Made by a program: the position numbers and the translations under genes. Positions 28,894 through 37,454 of a stretch of DNA of 64,000 bases are shown piece by piece. A model generated the notes under the pieces. It did no database searches. It had not been told where the DNA came from and was given only the letters and a program-made list of their open reading frames with translations. This DNA is from Microbacterium thalassium (GTDB taxonomy: Bacteria; Actinomycetota; Actinomycetes; Actinomycetales; Microbacteriaceae). The stretch is from assembly GCF_014208045.1 (NCBI RefSeq), contig NZ_JACHML010000001.1, forward strand, positions 620,001-684,000, written 5' to 3'. Numbering within the stretch: the stretch's first letter is position 1; every line of letters starts with the position of its first letter.

Positions 28894-29717
28894 GCACCTC
28901 CTGCGAGCGAAGCGGGCGGGCCGCCGGCGCGCGGCGTGAACGACTCGAACACGCTGTACGCGATGATCCGCTCTGCCGCGGAGTAGAGCGGACTGCAGCT
29001 GGTCATCGTCATGTATCTCGTACCCGCCGGAGTGTCGGGTGCCTGCGGCACGGGCAGAAGCACGTCGGTGGCATCGGGGCGCACGTACTCGAGCGTACGG
29101 AACCGGTACGTGTACCACCCGACAGCGGTCTCGATGACGAGGGGGTCTCCCACGCGCAGCTCGGCGATGCGGTTGAAGGGCGCTCCATACGTGGTGCGGT
29201 GTCCCGCGACGGCGAAGTTCCCGATCTCACCCGGCATCTGCGTGCCGGGGTAGTGTCCGATCCGCTGGCGATCGAGCGTTCCCGCTCGCGTCACGCCGCC
29301 GGCCATCGGGACCGCGTAGTCGCTGCCGAATCTCGGGACGTGGAGGACGGCGAAGTCTTCGGTGCCCGACGGCTCGGCGAGGATGATCGGTTCGACATCT
29401 TCGGTGTCCTCCGGTGCCGGCGTCGGGATCGGTGCGGCGGTCGGGGTCGGTACCGTGATCGGGGTTGGCGTCGCGGCATCCGTCTCGGCGAAGCCGTCCG
29501 CCCACGTCTCGGAGAGTTCGTTCCCCTGCGCGTTGGCCTGGGCCCCGTAGATGACGTCGCCGAGCCACAGCTGCCAAGCGACGTAGAGAAGGAGGATGAC
29601 GCCGACGGTCATCAGGAGCTCGCCGATCACGCCGATGACCGTCGCCGGACGGTGACGCGTCGATATGCTCACGGAGCCCCGCCTCTCGGCGCGCGACGAT
29701 GTCCGGTCCTCCTCCAC
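28890..29717 (-). CDS. Class E sortase
   Basis: A 275-residue membrane transpeptidase with a membrane helix at about 27-52, a Thr/Pro-rich spacer, then the sortase barrel with catalytic H173 (FAVAGHRTTYG), C241 (MTMTSCSPLYS) and R250. Class E sortases of high-GC actinobacteria cut LAxTG-type signals and attach proteins to the wall. Start GTG 29717 is supported by a TAGAAT box on the minus strand (29729-29724) exactly 6 nt before it, so the mRNA may be leaderless. No sortase substrate gene is adjacent. Confidence 0.92.
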   Translation of the reverse strand: MEEDRTSSRAERRGSVSISTRHRPATVIGVIGELLMTVGVILLLYVAWQLWLGDVIYGAQANAQGNELSETWADGFAETDAATPTPITVPTPTAAPIPTPAPEDTEDVEPIILAEPSGTEDFAVLHVPRFGSDYAVPMAGGVTRAGTLDRQRIGHYPGTQMPGEIGNFAVAGHRTTYGAPFNRIAELRVGDPLVIETAVGWYTYRFRTLEYVRPDATDVLLPVPQAPDTPAGTRYMTMTSCSPLYSAAERIIAYSVFESFTPRAGGPPASLAGGA

Positions 29718-29723
29718 ATCGGG

Positions 29724-29766
29724 ATTCTAGTCAGCGTCGGGCAGGGCTCCGCCCGCCGGTTAGAAT
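29724..29766. promoter_or_regulatory. Back-to-back -10 boxes of sortase and crgA
   Basis: The 56-bp spacer contains two consensus-like TAGAAT boxes facing outward: 29729-29724 on the minus strand, 6 nt from the sortase GTG, and 29761-29766 on the plus strand, 7 nt from the crgA ATG. No TTGACA-like -35 is obvious. Both placements put the predicted transcription start at or within 1 nt of the start codon. Confidence 0.6.
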
Positions 29767-29773
29767 GGTGGAC

Positions 29774-30010
29774 ATGGCACGACCCGGCAACGACGACGAA
29801 CTCGTCGAGCGCGCAGAAGGTGACGCGGCACCCAATCCCGTGTGGTTCAAGCCCATCATGATCGGACTCATGCTCGTGGGCCTGGTCTGGGTGATCGTCT
29901 TCTATCTCAGCGGCATGCAGTACCCGATTCCGGGCATCGACGCATGGAACCTCGTGATCGGCTTCGGCATCGCCTTCCTCGGCTTCCTCATGACCACCCG
30001 CTGGCGCTAG
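29774..30010 (+). CDS. crgA: Cell division protein CrgA
   Basis: A 78-residue protein with two membrane helices (about 25-45 and 56-73), ending TTRWR, the typical CrgA layout (mycobacterial CrgA ends TMRWH). CrgA helps assemble the divisome by contacting FtsZ, FtsQ, FtsI and others. ATG 29774 is chosen over the in-frame ATG 29765 because it lies 7 nt after a TAGAAT box, implying a leaderless mRNA. A strong hairpin follows. Confidence 0.93.
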   Translation: MARPGNDDELVERAEGDAAPNPVWFKPIMIGLMLVGLVWVIVFYLSGMQYPIPGIDAWNLVIGFGIAFLGFLMTTRWR

Positions 30011-30034
30011 CGCACAGCACCCACTCCTCCAGAG

Positions 30035-30065
30035 CGAGCGCAGGACCTCATCGGTCCTGCGCTCG
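30035..30065 (+). terminator. crgA terminator hairpin
   Basis: A perfect 13-bp stem (30035-30047 with 30053-30065) with a 5-nt loop, 24 bp after the crgA stop. It lacks a U-tract but is one of the most stable simple hairpins in the window. It also lies downstream of the convergent rhomboid gene and could act in both directions. Confidence 0.75.
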
Positions 30066-30088
30066 TCGCATGTGCGGGTCGGGAGGAG

Positions 30089-30097
30089 TTATCCACA
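30089..30097 (+). other. Isolated DnaA box
   Basis: TTATCCACA, a perfect DnaA box, followed 5 nt later by TCTTCCACA, a weaker copy. It lies between the crgA terminator and the rhomboid gene, about 12.5 kb from oriC. It could bind DnaA outside the origin. Confidence 0.6.
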
Positions 30098-30153
30098 GGT
30101 TCTTCCACAGCTGGGGATGAATCACACAGGTGTAATTCCTGTCACGGGATTCC

Positions 30154-31032
30154 TCAGAATATGAACACCGGAGGCACCAGGAGCAGTGCGATGAGCACCG
30201 CCCCGAGCCCGGCGAGCAGCCCGATCTGCAGACCGCGCCGGCGCACCGATCGGGTGCGCGCGAAGATGAGGCCGACCAGAGCGCCGGCGACCAGCCCGCC
30301 CACGTGGGCCTGCCACGACACGTTGAAGCCGGGGATGAACCCGATCACGAGGTTCAGCCCCAGGATGATCGCGATGCCGGTGATGTCGGCGCCGATGTGG
30401 CGGCCGATCACCAGCAGGGCCCCGAACAGTCCGAAGATGGCGCCCGATGCGCCCACCACCGGGGTCGTGAACGCGAGGAGCGTCACCGCCACCGATCCGC
30501 CGAAGGCGCTCATCAGGTACAGCGTGAGGAACCGCCAGCGCCCCAGCATGGGCTCGAGGATCCGGCCGATCATCCACAGGGCCAGCATGTTGAGCCCGAC
30601 GTGCCAGAACCCGGCGTGGACGAGCGCGACCGTGAGCAGTCGCCACGGCTGGAACGTCCCGGTCAGATCGGGGTACAGGTACGGCGCCCAGAACAGCAGC
30701 CAGTCCTGCACCGCCGATCCGAAGCCCGGGATGAGCCCCACCAGCCAGAACAGGGTGGTGACGGCGACGATCACCTGGGTGACGATCGGACGCCCGGTGG
30801 CCGGCGACAGCACGCGGGGCCGTGACCACCGGCGCTCGGCCTTGCGCTGAGCAGGTGATCTTCCCGCCTGCTGATTGCGGAGGCACTCGGGGCAGATGAC
30901 CCCCACCGGCGCCGGGGTCTGGCACTCCGTGCAGATCGTGCGCAGGCAGCGCTGGCACAGCACGAAGCTCTGCCGGTCCGGATGCCGGTAGCAGAAGTCG
31001 TCGCTGTTGCGGCGCGGGGCGTCCGTGGTCAC
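30154..31032 (-). CDS. Rhomboid-family intramembrane serine protease with N-terminal zinc ribbon
   Basis: A 292-residue protein. Residues 1-55 form a Cys/His-rich zinc-binding region (CYRHPDR, CQRCL, CTEC, CPEC), followed by a basic linker and six or seven helices. Rhomboid active-site parts are present: HVGLN (H144, N148), GASGAIFG with nucleophile S196, and HVGGL (H243). It cleaves membrane helices within the bilayer; the substrate is unknown. GTG start at 31032; the cyclophilin gene upstream ends 13 bp away, so the two are likely co-transcribed. Confidence 0.93.
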   Translation of the reverse strand: MTTDAPRRNSDDFCYRHPDRQSFVLCQRCLRTICTECQTPAPVGVICPECLRNQQAGRSPAQRKAERRWSRPRVLSPATGRPIVTQVIVAVTTLFWLVGLIPGFGSAVQDWLLFWAPYLYPDLTGTFQPWRLLTVALVHAGFWHVGLNMLALWMIGRILEPMLGRWRFLTLYLMSAFGGSVAVTLLAFTTPVVGASGAIFGLFGALLVIGRHIGADITGIAIILGLNLVIGFIPGFNVSWQAHVGGLVAGALVGLIFARTRSVRRRGLQIGLLAGLGAVLIALLLVPPVFIF

Positions 31033-31045
31033 GCGGCGGCGAGGA

Positions 31046-31618
31046 TCAGACCGCGGCGATGTCGATCGAGCTGATCACGACCGGCTCGACGGGGCGGTCG
31101 CCCGCCGCGGTCGGGACCGCGCAGATGGCGTCGACGACGGCCTTCGAGGCGTCGTCGGCGACCTCGCCGAAGATCGTGTGCTTGCCCTGCAGCCACTCGG
31201 GACCGCGCCCGCCCTGCCCGGGGACCGTGATGAAGAACTGGGATCCGTTCGTACCGGCCGGCTTGCCCGTGATCGCGTTGCGACGCAGGCCCGCGTTCGC
31301 CATGGCGAGCTTGTAGGGCTCTGTGAAGGTCAGCTCGGGGTTGATCTCGTCGTCGAACGTGTAGCCGGGGCCACCCGTGCCTTGACCGAGCGGGTCGCCG
31401 CCCTGGATCATGAAGCCCGAGATGATGCGGTGGAAGATGACGTCGGTGTAGAGGGGGCCCTCGCCCGGCTTGCCGGTGGCGGGGTCGGTCCAGGTGCCTG
31501 TGCCGTCGGCGAGCCCGATGAAGTTCTGGACCGTGCGGGGGGCGTGATCACCGAAGAGGTTGACGACGATGTCGCCGTGGTTGGTGTGGAATGTGGCGAC
31601 AGCAGTATGAATCGGCAT
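31046..31618 (-). CDS. ppiA: Cyclophilin-type peptidyl-prolyl cis-trans isomerase
   Basis: A 190-residue cyclophilin with no signal peptide, hence cytoplasmic. Family core segments are clear: VQNFIGLADG, the active-site FHRIISGFMIQGGDP, GTNGSQFFITV, and the HTIFGEV loop. It speeds proline isomerisation during protein folding. ATG 31618 lies 6 nt after a GAGAAT box preceded by TGC, resembling an extended -10, so the transcript may be leaderless. It is conserved near gyrA in actinobacteria. Confidence 0.93.
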   Translation of the reverse strand: MPIHTAVATFHTNHGDIVVNLFGDHAPRTVQNFIGLADGTGTWTDPATGKPGEGPLYTDVIFHRIISGFMIQGGDPLGQGTGGPGYTFDDEINPELTFTEPYKLAMANAGLRRNAITGKPAGTNGSQFFITVPGQGGRGPEWLQGKHTIFGEVADDASKAVVDAICAVPTAAGDRPVEPVVISSIDIAAV

Positions 31619-31714
31619 GGATACATTCTCGCAGAGTTCCCCGCAACCCCTCCCGGAGCGGGCAGGGTCTGGCAAGATGAAGACAACGACATCCCCATCT
31701 ACCGGGAGGGCACC

Positions 31715-32305
31715 GTGAGCCTCAGCCGCAAGCGCAAGAAGGAACTCGACAAGCTCCAGAAGCAGGCCAACAACCTGTGGGAGTCGCAGCAGGTGCTGGC
31801 CGGTGAGGCCGCAGACCTTGCTCGCGAAGCCCGTCGCCAGATCGGCAACTACAACCGTGAGCAGATCGTTCCCTCGGTGCAGGCCGGGTACGCCAAGTAT
31901 GCGGCGCCGTACGTCGACAAGAGCGCCAAGTACTCCAAGCACGTCCTCGAGGACAAGATCGTCCCGACGGCGGGCGCCGTCGTCGGCAGCGCGCTGTCGG
32001 TCTGGGACGCCGCGAACGACACGCGCAACCGCCTGTCCGCCGGCAAGGGCTTCGCCCTGCCCGAGGGCGCGGTCTATGCCAAGAAGGCCGACAAGTACTC
32101 CAAGGATGCCGCCAAGAAGATCGCGGCCAAGCTGAGCGTCATCGAGCCCGCCCCGAAGAAGAAGGGCATCGGCGCCGGAGGCGTCATCGCCATCATCCTC
32201 GGCGCGGCCGCCGCGATCGGCGTGCTCTACGCGGCATGGCAGACGCTGCGCGCCGACGACGAGCTGTGGGTCGCGGACGACCCGCTGCGCGCCCCGGATG
32301 CCTGA
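31715..32305 (+). CDS. Membrane-anchored protein of unknown function
   Basis: A 196-residue protein with a basic start (SLSRKRKKELDKLQKQ), a long alpha-helical, Lys/Ala/Tyr-rich body with recurring segments (YAKYAAPYVDKSAKYSKH, YAKKADKYSKDAAKK), one membrane helix near 153-175, and an acidic tail. The repeated amphipathic helices recall apolipoprotein- or YtxH-like stress proteins, but I do not recognise the family. GTG 31715 has a GGGAGGG ribosome site. It overlaps the YbaK-like gene by 8 bp. Confidence 0.7.
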   Translation: MSLSRKRKKELDKLQKQANNLWESQQVLAGEAADLAREARRQIGNYNREQIVPSVQAGYAKYAAPYVDKSAKYSKHVLEDKIVPTAGAVVGSALSVWDAANDTRNRLSAGKGFALPEGAVYAKKADKYSKDAAKKIAAKLSVIEPAPKKKGIGAGGVIAIILGAAAAIGVLYAAWQTLRADDELWVADDPLRAPDA

Positions 32306-32771
32306 TCCCCTCGATCGCGTCAGAACCGCCGCCGCCGACCGGGGCCTCGAGGTAGCCTTCCACGAGCGCCCCGCGGCGAAGAGCCTGCCCGAGGCCGCCG
32401 AGCTGCTCGGCATCCCGCCGTCCGGCATCGTGAAGACCCTCGTGGTCAAACGCGCCGACGACACGTACCTGTTCGCGCTCGTGCCCGGTGATCGCGTCAT
32501 CTCGTGGCCGAAGCTGCGCGCCGTCGTCGGAGTCAACCGGCTGCAGATGCCCGATCCCGATCGCGCCCTCGCGGCGACCGGCTACGAGCGGGGGACGATC
32601 GTGCCGATCGGCAGCTCGACCGACTGGCCGGTCTACGCGGACGAGCAGATCGTCGGCGAGCGGATCGCGATGGGCGCCGGTGCGCACGGCTACAGCCTCT
32701 TCGTCGACGCCGACGCCCTCATCGCGTCATACGGAGCCGTGGTCGCCGACATCACCGAGCCGGCTCGCTGA
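32298..32771 (+). CDS. YbaK/EbsC-family aminoacyl-tRNA deacylase
   Basis: A 157-residue single-domain protein of the YbaK/ProX fold. It has the pattern KSLPEAAELLGIPPSGIVKT near the N-terminus, a KTLVVKRADDTYLFALVPGD strand region, and G-rich VGERIAMGAGAHGY near the C-terminus. Such proteins hydrolyse mischarged tRNAs (for example Cys-tRNA-Pro), protecting translation fidelity. Start ATG overlaps the previous gene by 8 bp. Its exact tRNA specificity cannot be assigned. Confidence 0.87.
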   Translation: MPDPLDRVRTAAADRGLEVAFHERPAAKSLPEAAELLGIPPSGIVKTLVVKRADDTYLFALVPGDRVISWPKLRAVVGVNRLQMPDPDRALAATGYERGTIVPIGSSTDWPVYADEQIVGERIAMGAGAHGYSLFVDADALIASYGAVVADITEPAR

Positions 32772-32778
32772 GCCGTCG

Positions 32779-33207
32779 TCAGGCTCCGTAGCCCGCCATC
32801 TCGAGGGCGATGTCGACGAGCTTGACCCTCTGCAGCCCGCGCACGTGCGCCATGTCGAACCATGCCGCACGATCGGTCGAGCCGTCGATCTCGTGACGCA
32901 GCTTGCCGCCCGTCACGCGTGCGCGATACACGATGCGCAGGGTGTGGAGCGGCCGCCCTGTCCCCGCCGTGATGCGGCGCCCGGCCGGGATCACGCGGGA
33001 GTGGATGCCGAGCAGATCGTCGACGGCCACCTTGTAGCCCGTCTCTTCGCGCACCTCGCGGATGACGGCGCGCGCCGGGTCCTCGCCTTCTTCGAGTCCG
33101 CCGCCGGGCATCGTCCAGCCGCTGCGTCCGCTCTGGTTCCAGTGCGCCAGCAGGAGGCGGTCTTCGGCGTCGACGATCACGGCGTAGGCCGCCACGCGAA
33201 GATCCAT
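32779..33207 (-). CDS. NUDIX hydrolase
   Basis: A 142-residue protein with a complete Nudix box, GGLEEGEDPARAVIREVREE followed by TGY (about residues 36-58), binding the metal for pyrophosphohydrolysis of a nucleoside diphosphate-linked substrate. The opening RVAAYAVIVDAEDRLLLAHW is typical. ATG 33207 is 6 nt after a TATGGT box (33219-33214, minus strand), suggesting a leaderless mRNA. Substrate unknown; possibly oxidised nucleotide or nucleotide-sugar clean-up. Confidence 0.9.
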   Translation of the reverse strand: MDLRVAAYAVIVDAEDRLLLAHWNQSGRSGWTMPGGGLEEGEDPARAVIREVREETGYKVAVDDLLGIHSRVIPAGRRITAGTGRPLHTLRIVYRARVTGGKLRHEIDGSTDRAAWFDMAHVRGLQRVKLVDIALEMAGYGA

Positions 33208-33411
33208 GCGCTCACCATATCGAGCAGCGCCGACGGCGATGCCGCGGAAACGCGAAGCTCACCCGAGGGCATTGAGGGGATCGCTCGGTGCGGATCGCTG
33301 TGACCGTGTGGAGGTGGTGGCTCGGCTGGCATTTCCTCGTCGAACAGGCCGGCGATCCCGGCTTCGGCGCGTGAGCGCTCTCGGGATCGCGAGCACACCG
33401 GTGAGACGACA

Positions 33412-33438
33412 GAAGACCCGCCCGTCGGGCAGGTCTTC
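33412..33438 (-). terminator. Terminator of the tRNA-Ile/tRNA-Ala operon
   Basis: A hairpin with outer stem GAAGACC/GGTCTTC (7 bp) and inner GCCC/GGGC, 6 bp past the tRNA-Ala 3' end on the minus strand. Confidence 0.75.
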
Positions 33439-33444
33439 CTGATG

Positions 33445-33517
33445 TGGAGCCTAGGAGATTCGAACTCCTGACATCCTGCTTGCAAAGCAGGCGCTCTACC
33501 AACTGAGCTAAGGCCCC
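33445..33517 (-). tRNA. tRNA-Ala (anticodon TGC)
   Basis: A 73-nt cloverleaf. The acceptor stem GGGGCCT/AGGCTCC contains the G3:U70 pair that identifies tRNA-Ala; the anticodon stem is CCTGC/GCAGG with loop TTTGCAA; the T arm has GTTCGAATC; discriminator A. CCA is not encoded. It is transcribed after tRNA-Ile. Confidence 0.96.
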
Positions 33518-33529
33518 GGGGCGAAGGAG

Positions 33530-33603
33530 TGGGGCTACCAGGACTTGAACCTGGGACCTCTTCATTATCAGTGAAGCGCTCTAACCGCCTGAGCTATAGC
33601 CCC
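33530..33603 (-). tRNA. tRNA-Ile (anticodon GAT)
   Basis: A 74-nt cloverleaf with acceptor GGGGCTA/TAGCCCC, anticodon stem CTTCA/TGAAG with loop CTGATAA, T arm GTTCAAGTC, and discriminator A. It is 12 bp upstream of tRNA-Ala. The pair lies downstream of gyrA/DUF3566 here as in many actinobacteria. Confidence 0.96.
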
Positions 33604-33639
33604 GTGATGTTGCCTCGCTGTTCGCTTGCAACCTCCAAG

Positions 33640-33669
33640 ACTTTACCCGACTTCTCCCGAATTCACGAA
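33640..33669 (-). promoter_or_regulatory. Candidate promoter of the tRNA-Ile/tRNA-Ala operon
   Basis: On the minus strand a TAAAGT -10 box (33645-33640) lies 18 bp after TTCGTG (33669-33664). The predicted start would be about 30 nt before the tRNA-Ile 5' end. Confidence 0.45.
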
Positions 33670-33736
33670 TCGGGGCAGGGCTGAGGGGAGGCGATCCTTC
33701 GTTGCCGCGCAGACACGCCGTTGCTTGACTGAGCCC

Positions 33737-34456
33737 ATGACCGAACCCGCGCCGTTCCACGAAGCCGAGCCGCATCGCACCGACGTCAGCCAGCGGCTGA
33801 ACTGGCTGCGTGCGGGCGTCCTCGGCGCCAATGACGGGATCGTCTCGGTCGCCGCTCTCGTCGTCGGCGTCGCGGGCGCGACGACCGATTCCACCGCGCT
33901 GCTGCTCGCCGGCATCGCCGGACTCGTCGGCGGCGCCATCTCGATGGCGCTCGGCGAGTACGTGTCGGTGAGCAGCCAGCGCGACTCCGAGCGCGCGCTC
34001 ATCGCGAAGGAGAAGCGCGAGCTCGAGGAGATGCCCGCGGAGGAGCTCGACGAGCTCACCGAGCTGTACCGGCAGCGCGGACTGTCGCACGATACCGCCC
34101 GGCAGGTGGCCGAGGAGCTGACCGCGCACGACGCGCTCGCGGCGCACCTCGAGGTCGAGTTGCACATCGATCAGGACGATCTGGTCAATCCGTGGCACGC
34201 TGCGCTGTCCTCGGCGCTCGCGTTCACGCTGGGTGCGCTTCTGCCGCTGCTCGCGATCCTGCTGCCGCCGCCGGAGTGGCGCGTTCCGATCACCTTCGTC
34301 GCCGTCATCGTCGCCCTCGCTCTGACGGGCACGATCTCGGCCCAGGTGGGCGGCTCGGGGCGCCGGCGCTCGGCGATCCGGCTCGTGGTCGGGGGTGCGC
34401 TCGCCCTCGCAGTCACGTGGCTCATCGGCACGCTGCTCGGGACGACCGTCGCCTGA
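33737..34456 (+). CDS. VIT/CCC1-family metal transporter
   Basis: A 239-residue membrane protein. Helix 1 holds LRAGVLGANDGIVSVAALVV, helix 2 contains GGAISMALGEYVSVSSQRD, the conserved metal-binding face of vacuolar iron transporter homologues; a cytoplasmic Glu-rich helical hairpin (about 85-150) follows, then three more helices. VIT proteins move Fe2+ or Mn2+ out of the cytosol. It ends 12 bp from convergent DUF3566. Confidence 0.88.
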   Translation: MTEPAPFHEAEPHRTDVSQRLNWLRAGVLGANDGIVSVAALVVGVAGATTDSTALLLAGIAGLVGGAISMALGEYVSVSSQRDSERALIAKEKRELEEMPAEELDELTELYRQRGLSHDTARQVAEELTAHDALAAHLEVELHIDQDDLVNPWHAALSSALAFTLGALLPLLAILLPPPEWRVPITFVAVIVALALTGTISAQVGGSGRRRSAIRLVVGGALALAVTWLIGTLLGTTVA

Positions 34457-34468
34457 CGGTCGAACGGG

Positions 34469-34870
34469 TCAGTTGGACGTGAATCCGACCAGCAGACCGC
34501 CGGTCACCTTGACCGCGAGGTTGTAGATCCCGGCGACGACGGCACCGAGGACGGTGACGACGATGAGGTTGAGGATCGCCATGATCGCCGAGAACGCCAC
34601 GACCTGCGGGAAGCTGATGAAGTCCGAGACCAGGATGCCGTCGGTGAGGCTTCCGATGAACTCGTCCGCCTGATCGATGAGGCCGGTCGTCTGGATGACG
34701 AGGAACACCATGACGATCGAGACGACCGTGACGATGGCGATGGCGATCGCCGCGAGGAAGGACAGCTTCACGGCGGACCAGAAGTCGATGTAGACCAGTC
34801 GCAGGCGAACCTGCTTCGCGTTCGTGCGCGCACTGGACTTCTTCGCGAGCTTGTCGGCTACCGTGCTCAT
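34469..34870 (-). CDS. DUF3566 membrane protein downstream of gyrA
   Basis: A 133-residue protein with a basic N-terminus and two membrane helices (about 36-60 and 92-120), the second Val/Gly-rich. The DUF3566 family is found almost always right after gyrA in actinobacteria (Rv0007 in M. tuberculosis); its function is unknown. Its ATG overlaps the gyrA stop (ATGA), so it is translated with gyrase. Confidence 0.9.
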   Translation of the reverse strand: MSTVADKLAKKSSARTNAKQVRLRLVYIDFWSAVKLSFLAAIAIAIVTVVSIVMVFLVIQTTGLIDQADEFIGSLTDGILVSDFISFPQVVAFSAIMAILNLIVVTVLGAVVAGIYNLAVKVTGGLLVGFTSN

Positions 34871-37422
34871 GCGTCAGTACTCTCTTCGGGGGTCTCGGGG
34901 GCGGCGTCGGGGGCACCGCTCGGGGCCTCGGCATCGTCGCCTGCGTCGGCCAGGCTCCGCTCGCCGTTGCGCGCGATCGCGATGATCCGATCATCGTCTC
35001 CTGCACGGGCGAACACGACACCCATGGTGTCTCGACCCTTGGCGGGGACCTCGGCCACGGCAGAGCGTACCACCTTGCCGCTGGCAAGAACCACCAGGAC
35101 CTCGTCGTCCTCGCCGACGATCAGACCCCCCGCGAGGCTGCCTCGATCGTCGTTGAGCCGGGCGACCTTGATGCCCAGACCGCCGCGTCCCTGCATCCGG
35201 TACTGACTCACCTCGGTGCGCTTGGCGTACCCGCCCTCGGTCACGACGAACACGAACGCATCGTCCTCGGCGACCGACGCCGACAGCAGGCTGTCGCCGT
35301 CTCGGAACGACATGCCCTTGACGCCCTCGGTCGAGCGGCCCATCGGACGCAGCGCCTCGTCGGTCGCCTCGAAGCGCAGCGACATGCCCAGCCGGCTGAT
35401 CAGCAGGATGTCGTCGCCTTCGTCGACGAGCATCGCCGAGACGACCTCGTCGCCCTCACGGAGCTTGATCGCGATGACGCCGCCCTGACGGTTGGTGTCG
35501 TACTCGGTCAGGCGCGTCTTCTTGACCAGGCCGCCGCGGGTGGCGAGGACGAGGTAGGTCGCCACGTCGTAGTCGCGGATGTCGAGGACCTGGGCGATCT
35601 CCTCGTCGGGCTGCAGCGCGAGGAGGTTCGCGACGTGCTGACCCTTGGCGTCGCGTCCGGCCTCGGGCAGTTCGTACGCCTTCGTGCGGTAGACGCGGCC
35701 CTTGGTCGTGAAGTAGAGCAGCCAGTGGTGGGTCGTCGTGACGAAGAAGTGCTCGACGACGTCGTCGGCGCGCAGCTGCGCGCCCTTGACGCCCTTGCCG
35801 CCGCGGTGCTGCGAGCGATAGTTGTCGCTGCGGGTCCGCTTGATGTAGCCGTCCCGCGTGACGGTGACGACGACCTCTTCTTCGGCGATGAGGTCCTCCA
35901 TCGACACGTCGCCGTCGAAGCCGTGCAGGATGTGGGTGCGCCGGTCGTCGCCGTACCGGTCGACGATCGCCGTGAGCTCGTCGCGCACGATGCCGCGCTG
36001 ACGCGCAGGGGTCGCGAGGATGTCGTTCAGGTCTGCGATCTTCGCCTCGAGCTCGGTGGCCTCGTCGATGATCTTCTGACGCTCGAGCGCCGCCAGGCGT
36101 CGCAGCTGCATCGCGAGGATCGCATCGGCCTGCGTGTCGTCGATCTCGAGGAGCTCTTTGAGCCCTTCGCGCGCGTCGTCGACCGTCGGTGAACGACGGA
36201 TGAGCGCGATGACCTCGTCGAGCGCGTCGAGCGCCTTGAGGTAGCCGCGCAGGATGTGCATCCGCTTCTCGGCCTCGCGCAGGCGGTAGGTCGTGCGGCG
36301 CACGATGACGTCGATCTGGTGGTCGAGCCAGTTCGTGATGAACGCGTCGAGCGGCAGCGTGCGCGGCACGCCGTCGACGATCGCGAGCATGTTCGCGCCG
36401 AAGTTCTCCTGCAGCTGCGTGTGCTTGTACAGGTTGTTCAGCACGACCTTCGCGACGGCGTCGCGCTTGAGCACCACGACGAGGCGCTGCCCGGTGCGGT
36501 CGGAGGTCTCGTCGCGGATGTCGGCGATCCCGGTGATCTTGCCCTCGCGTGCGAGGTCGCCGATCTTGACCGCGAGATTGTCGGGGTTGACCTGGTAGGG
36601 CAGCTCGGTGATCACGAGGCACGTGCGGCCCTGGATCTCCTCGATCGAGACCACCGCGCGCATCGTGATCGACCCGCGTCCGGTGCGGTAGGCCTCGCGG
36701 ATGCCCTTGGTGCCCAGGATCTGCGCCCCGGTCGGGAAGTCGGGTCCCGGAATGCGCTCCATGAGCGCGTCGAGGAGCTCGTCGCGCGGCGCATCCGGGT
36801 TCTCGAGCGCCCACAGCGCACCCGCCGACACCTCGCGGAGGTTGTGCGGGGGGATGTTGGTGGCCATGCCGACGGCGATGCCAACCGAGCCGTTGACGAG
36901 CAGGTTCGGGAAGCGCGCGGGGAGGACCGACGGCTCCTGGGTCTGACCGTCGTAGTTGTCCTGGAAGTCGACGGTCTCCTCTTCGATGTCGCGCACCATC
37001 TCGAGCGCGAGAGGAGCCATCTTCGTCTCGGTGTAGCGGGGGGCGGCGGCGCCCATGTTGCCGGGCGAGCCGAAGTTGCCCTGGCCGAGGGCCAGCGGAT
37101 AGCGCATCGACCACGGCTGCACGAGGCGGACGAGCGCGTCGTAGATCGCGGTGTCGCCGTGCGGGTGGTACTGCCCCATCACCTCGCCGACGACGCGGGC
37201 GCACTTCGAGAACGACTTGTCGGGACGGAACCCGCCGTCGTACATGCCGTAGATGACGCGGCGGTGCACGGGCTTGAGCCCGTCGCGCACGTCCGGCAGC
37301 GCGCGGCCGATGATGACCGCCATCGCGTAATCGAGGTAGCTGCGCTGCATCTCCAGCTGCAGGTCGACCTGGTCGATGCGGCCGTGGTCGTGCTCGGGGA
37401 CGGGACGTTCTTCGTCAGCCAT
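34867..37422 (-). CDS. gyrA: DNA gyrase subunit A
   Basis: An 851-residue breakage-reunion subunit. Catalytic Tyr130 sits in AAAPRYTE; the quinolone-resistance region reads [14 protein letters not shown], with Thr91 at the place of E. coli Ser83 and Asp95 at that of Asp87. The C-terminal half has the six-bladed beta-pinwheel with the GyrA-box-like [10 protein letters not shown], followed by a short acidic tail. With GyrB it introduces negative supercoils. It is 32 bp downstream of gyrB in the leading-strand operon dnaN-recF-DUF721-gyrB-gyrA. Confidence 0.97.
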   Translation of the reverse strand: MADEERPVPEHDHGRIDQVDLQLEMQRSYLDYAMAVIIGRALPDVRDGLKPVHRRVIYGMYDGGFRPDKSFSKCARVVGEVMGQYHPHGDTAIYDALVRLVQPWSMRYPLALGQGNFGSPGNMGAAAPRYTETKMAPLALEMVRDIEEETVDFQDNYDGQTQEPSVLPARFPNLLVNGSVGIAVGMATNIPPHNLREVSAGALWALENPDAPRDELLDALMERIPGPDFPTGAQILGTKGIREAYRTGRGSITMRAVVSIEEIQGRTCLVITELPYQVNPDNLAVKIGDLAREGKITGIADIRDETSDRTGQRLVVVLKRDAVAKVVLNNLYKHTQLQENFGANMLAIVDGVPRTLPLDAFITNWLDHQIDVIVRRTTYRLREAEKRMHILRGYLKALDALDEVIALIRRSPTVDDAREGLKELLEIDDTQADAILAMQLRRLAALERQKIIDEATELEAKIADLNDILATPARQRGIVRDELTAIVDRYGDDRRTHILHGFDGDVSMEDLIAEEEVVVTVTRDGYIKRTRSDNYRSQHRGGKGVKGAQLRADDVVEHFFVTTTHHWLLYFTTKGRVYRTKAYELPEAGRDAKGQHVANLLALQPDEEIAQVLDIRDYDVATYLVLATRGGLVKKTRLTEYDTNRQGGVIAIKLREGDEVVSAMLVDEGDDILLISRLGMSLRFEATDEALRPMGRSTEGVKGMSFRDGDSLLSASVAEDDAFVFVVTEGGYAKRTEVSQYRMQGRGGLGIKVARLNDDRGSLAGGLIVGEDDEVLVVLASGKVVRSAVAEVPAKGRDTMGVVFARAGDDDRIIAIARNGERSLADAGDDAEAPSGAPDAAPETPEESTDA

Positions 37423-37454
37423 GTGCTCTCGTTCTCAGTTCTTTCAGCGCCCGC

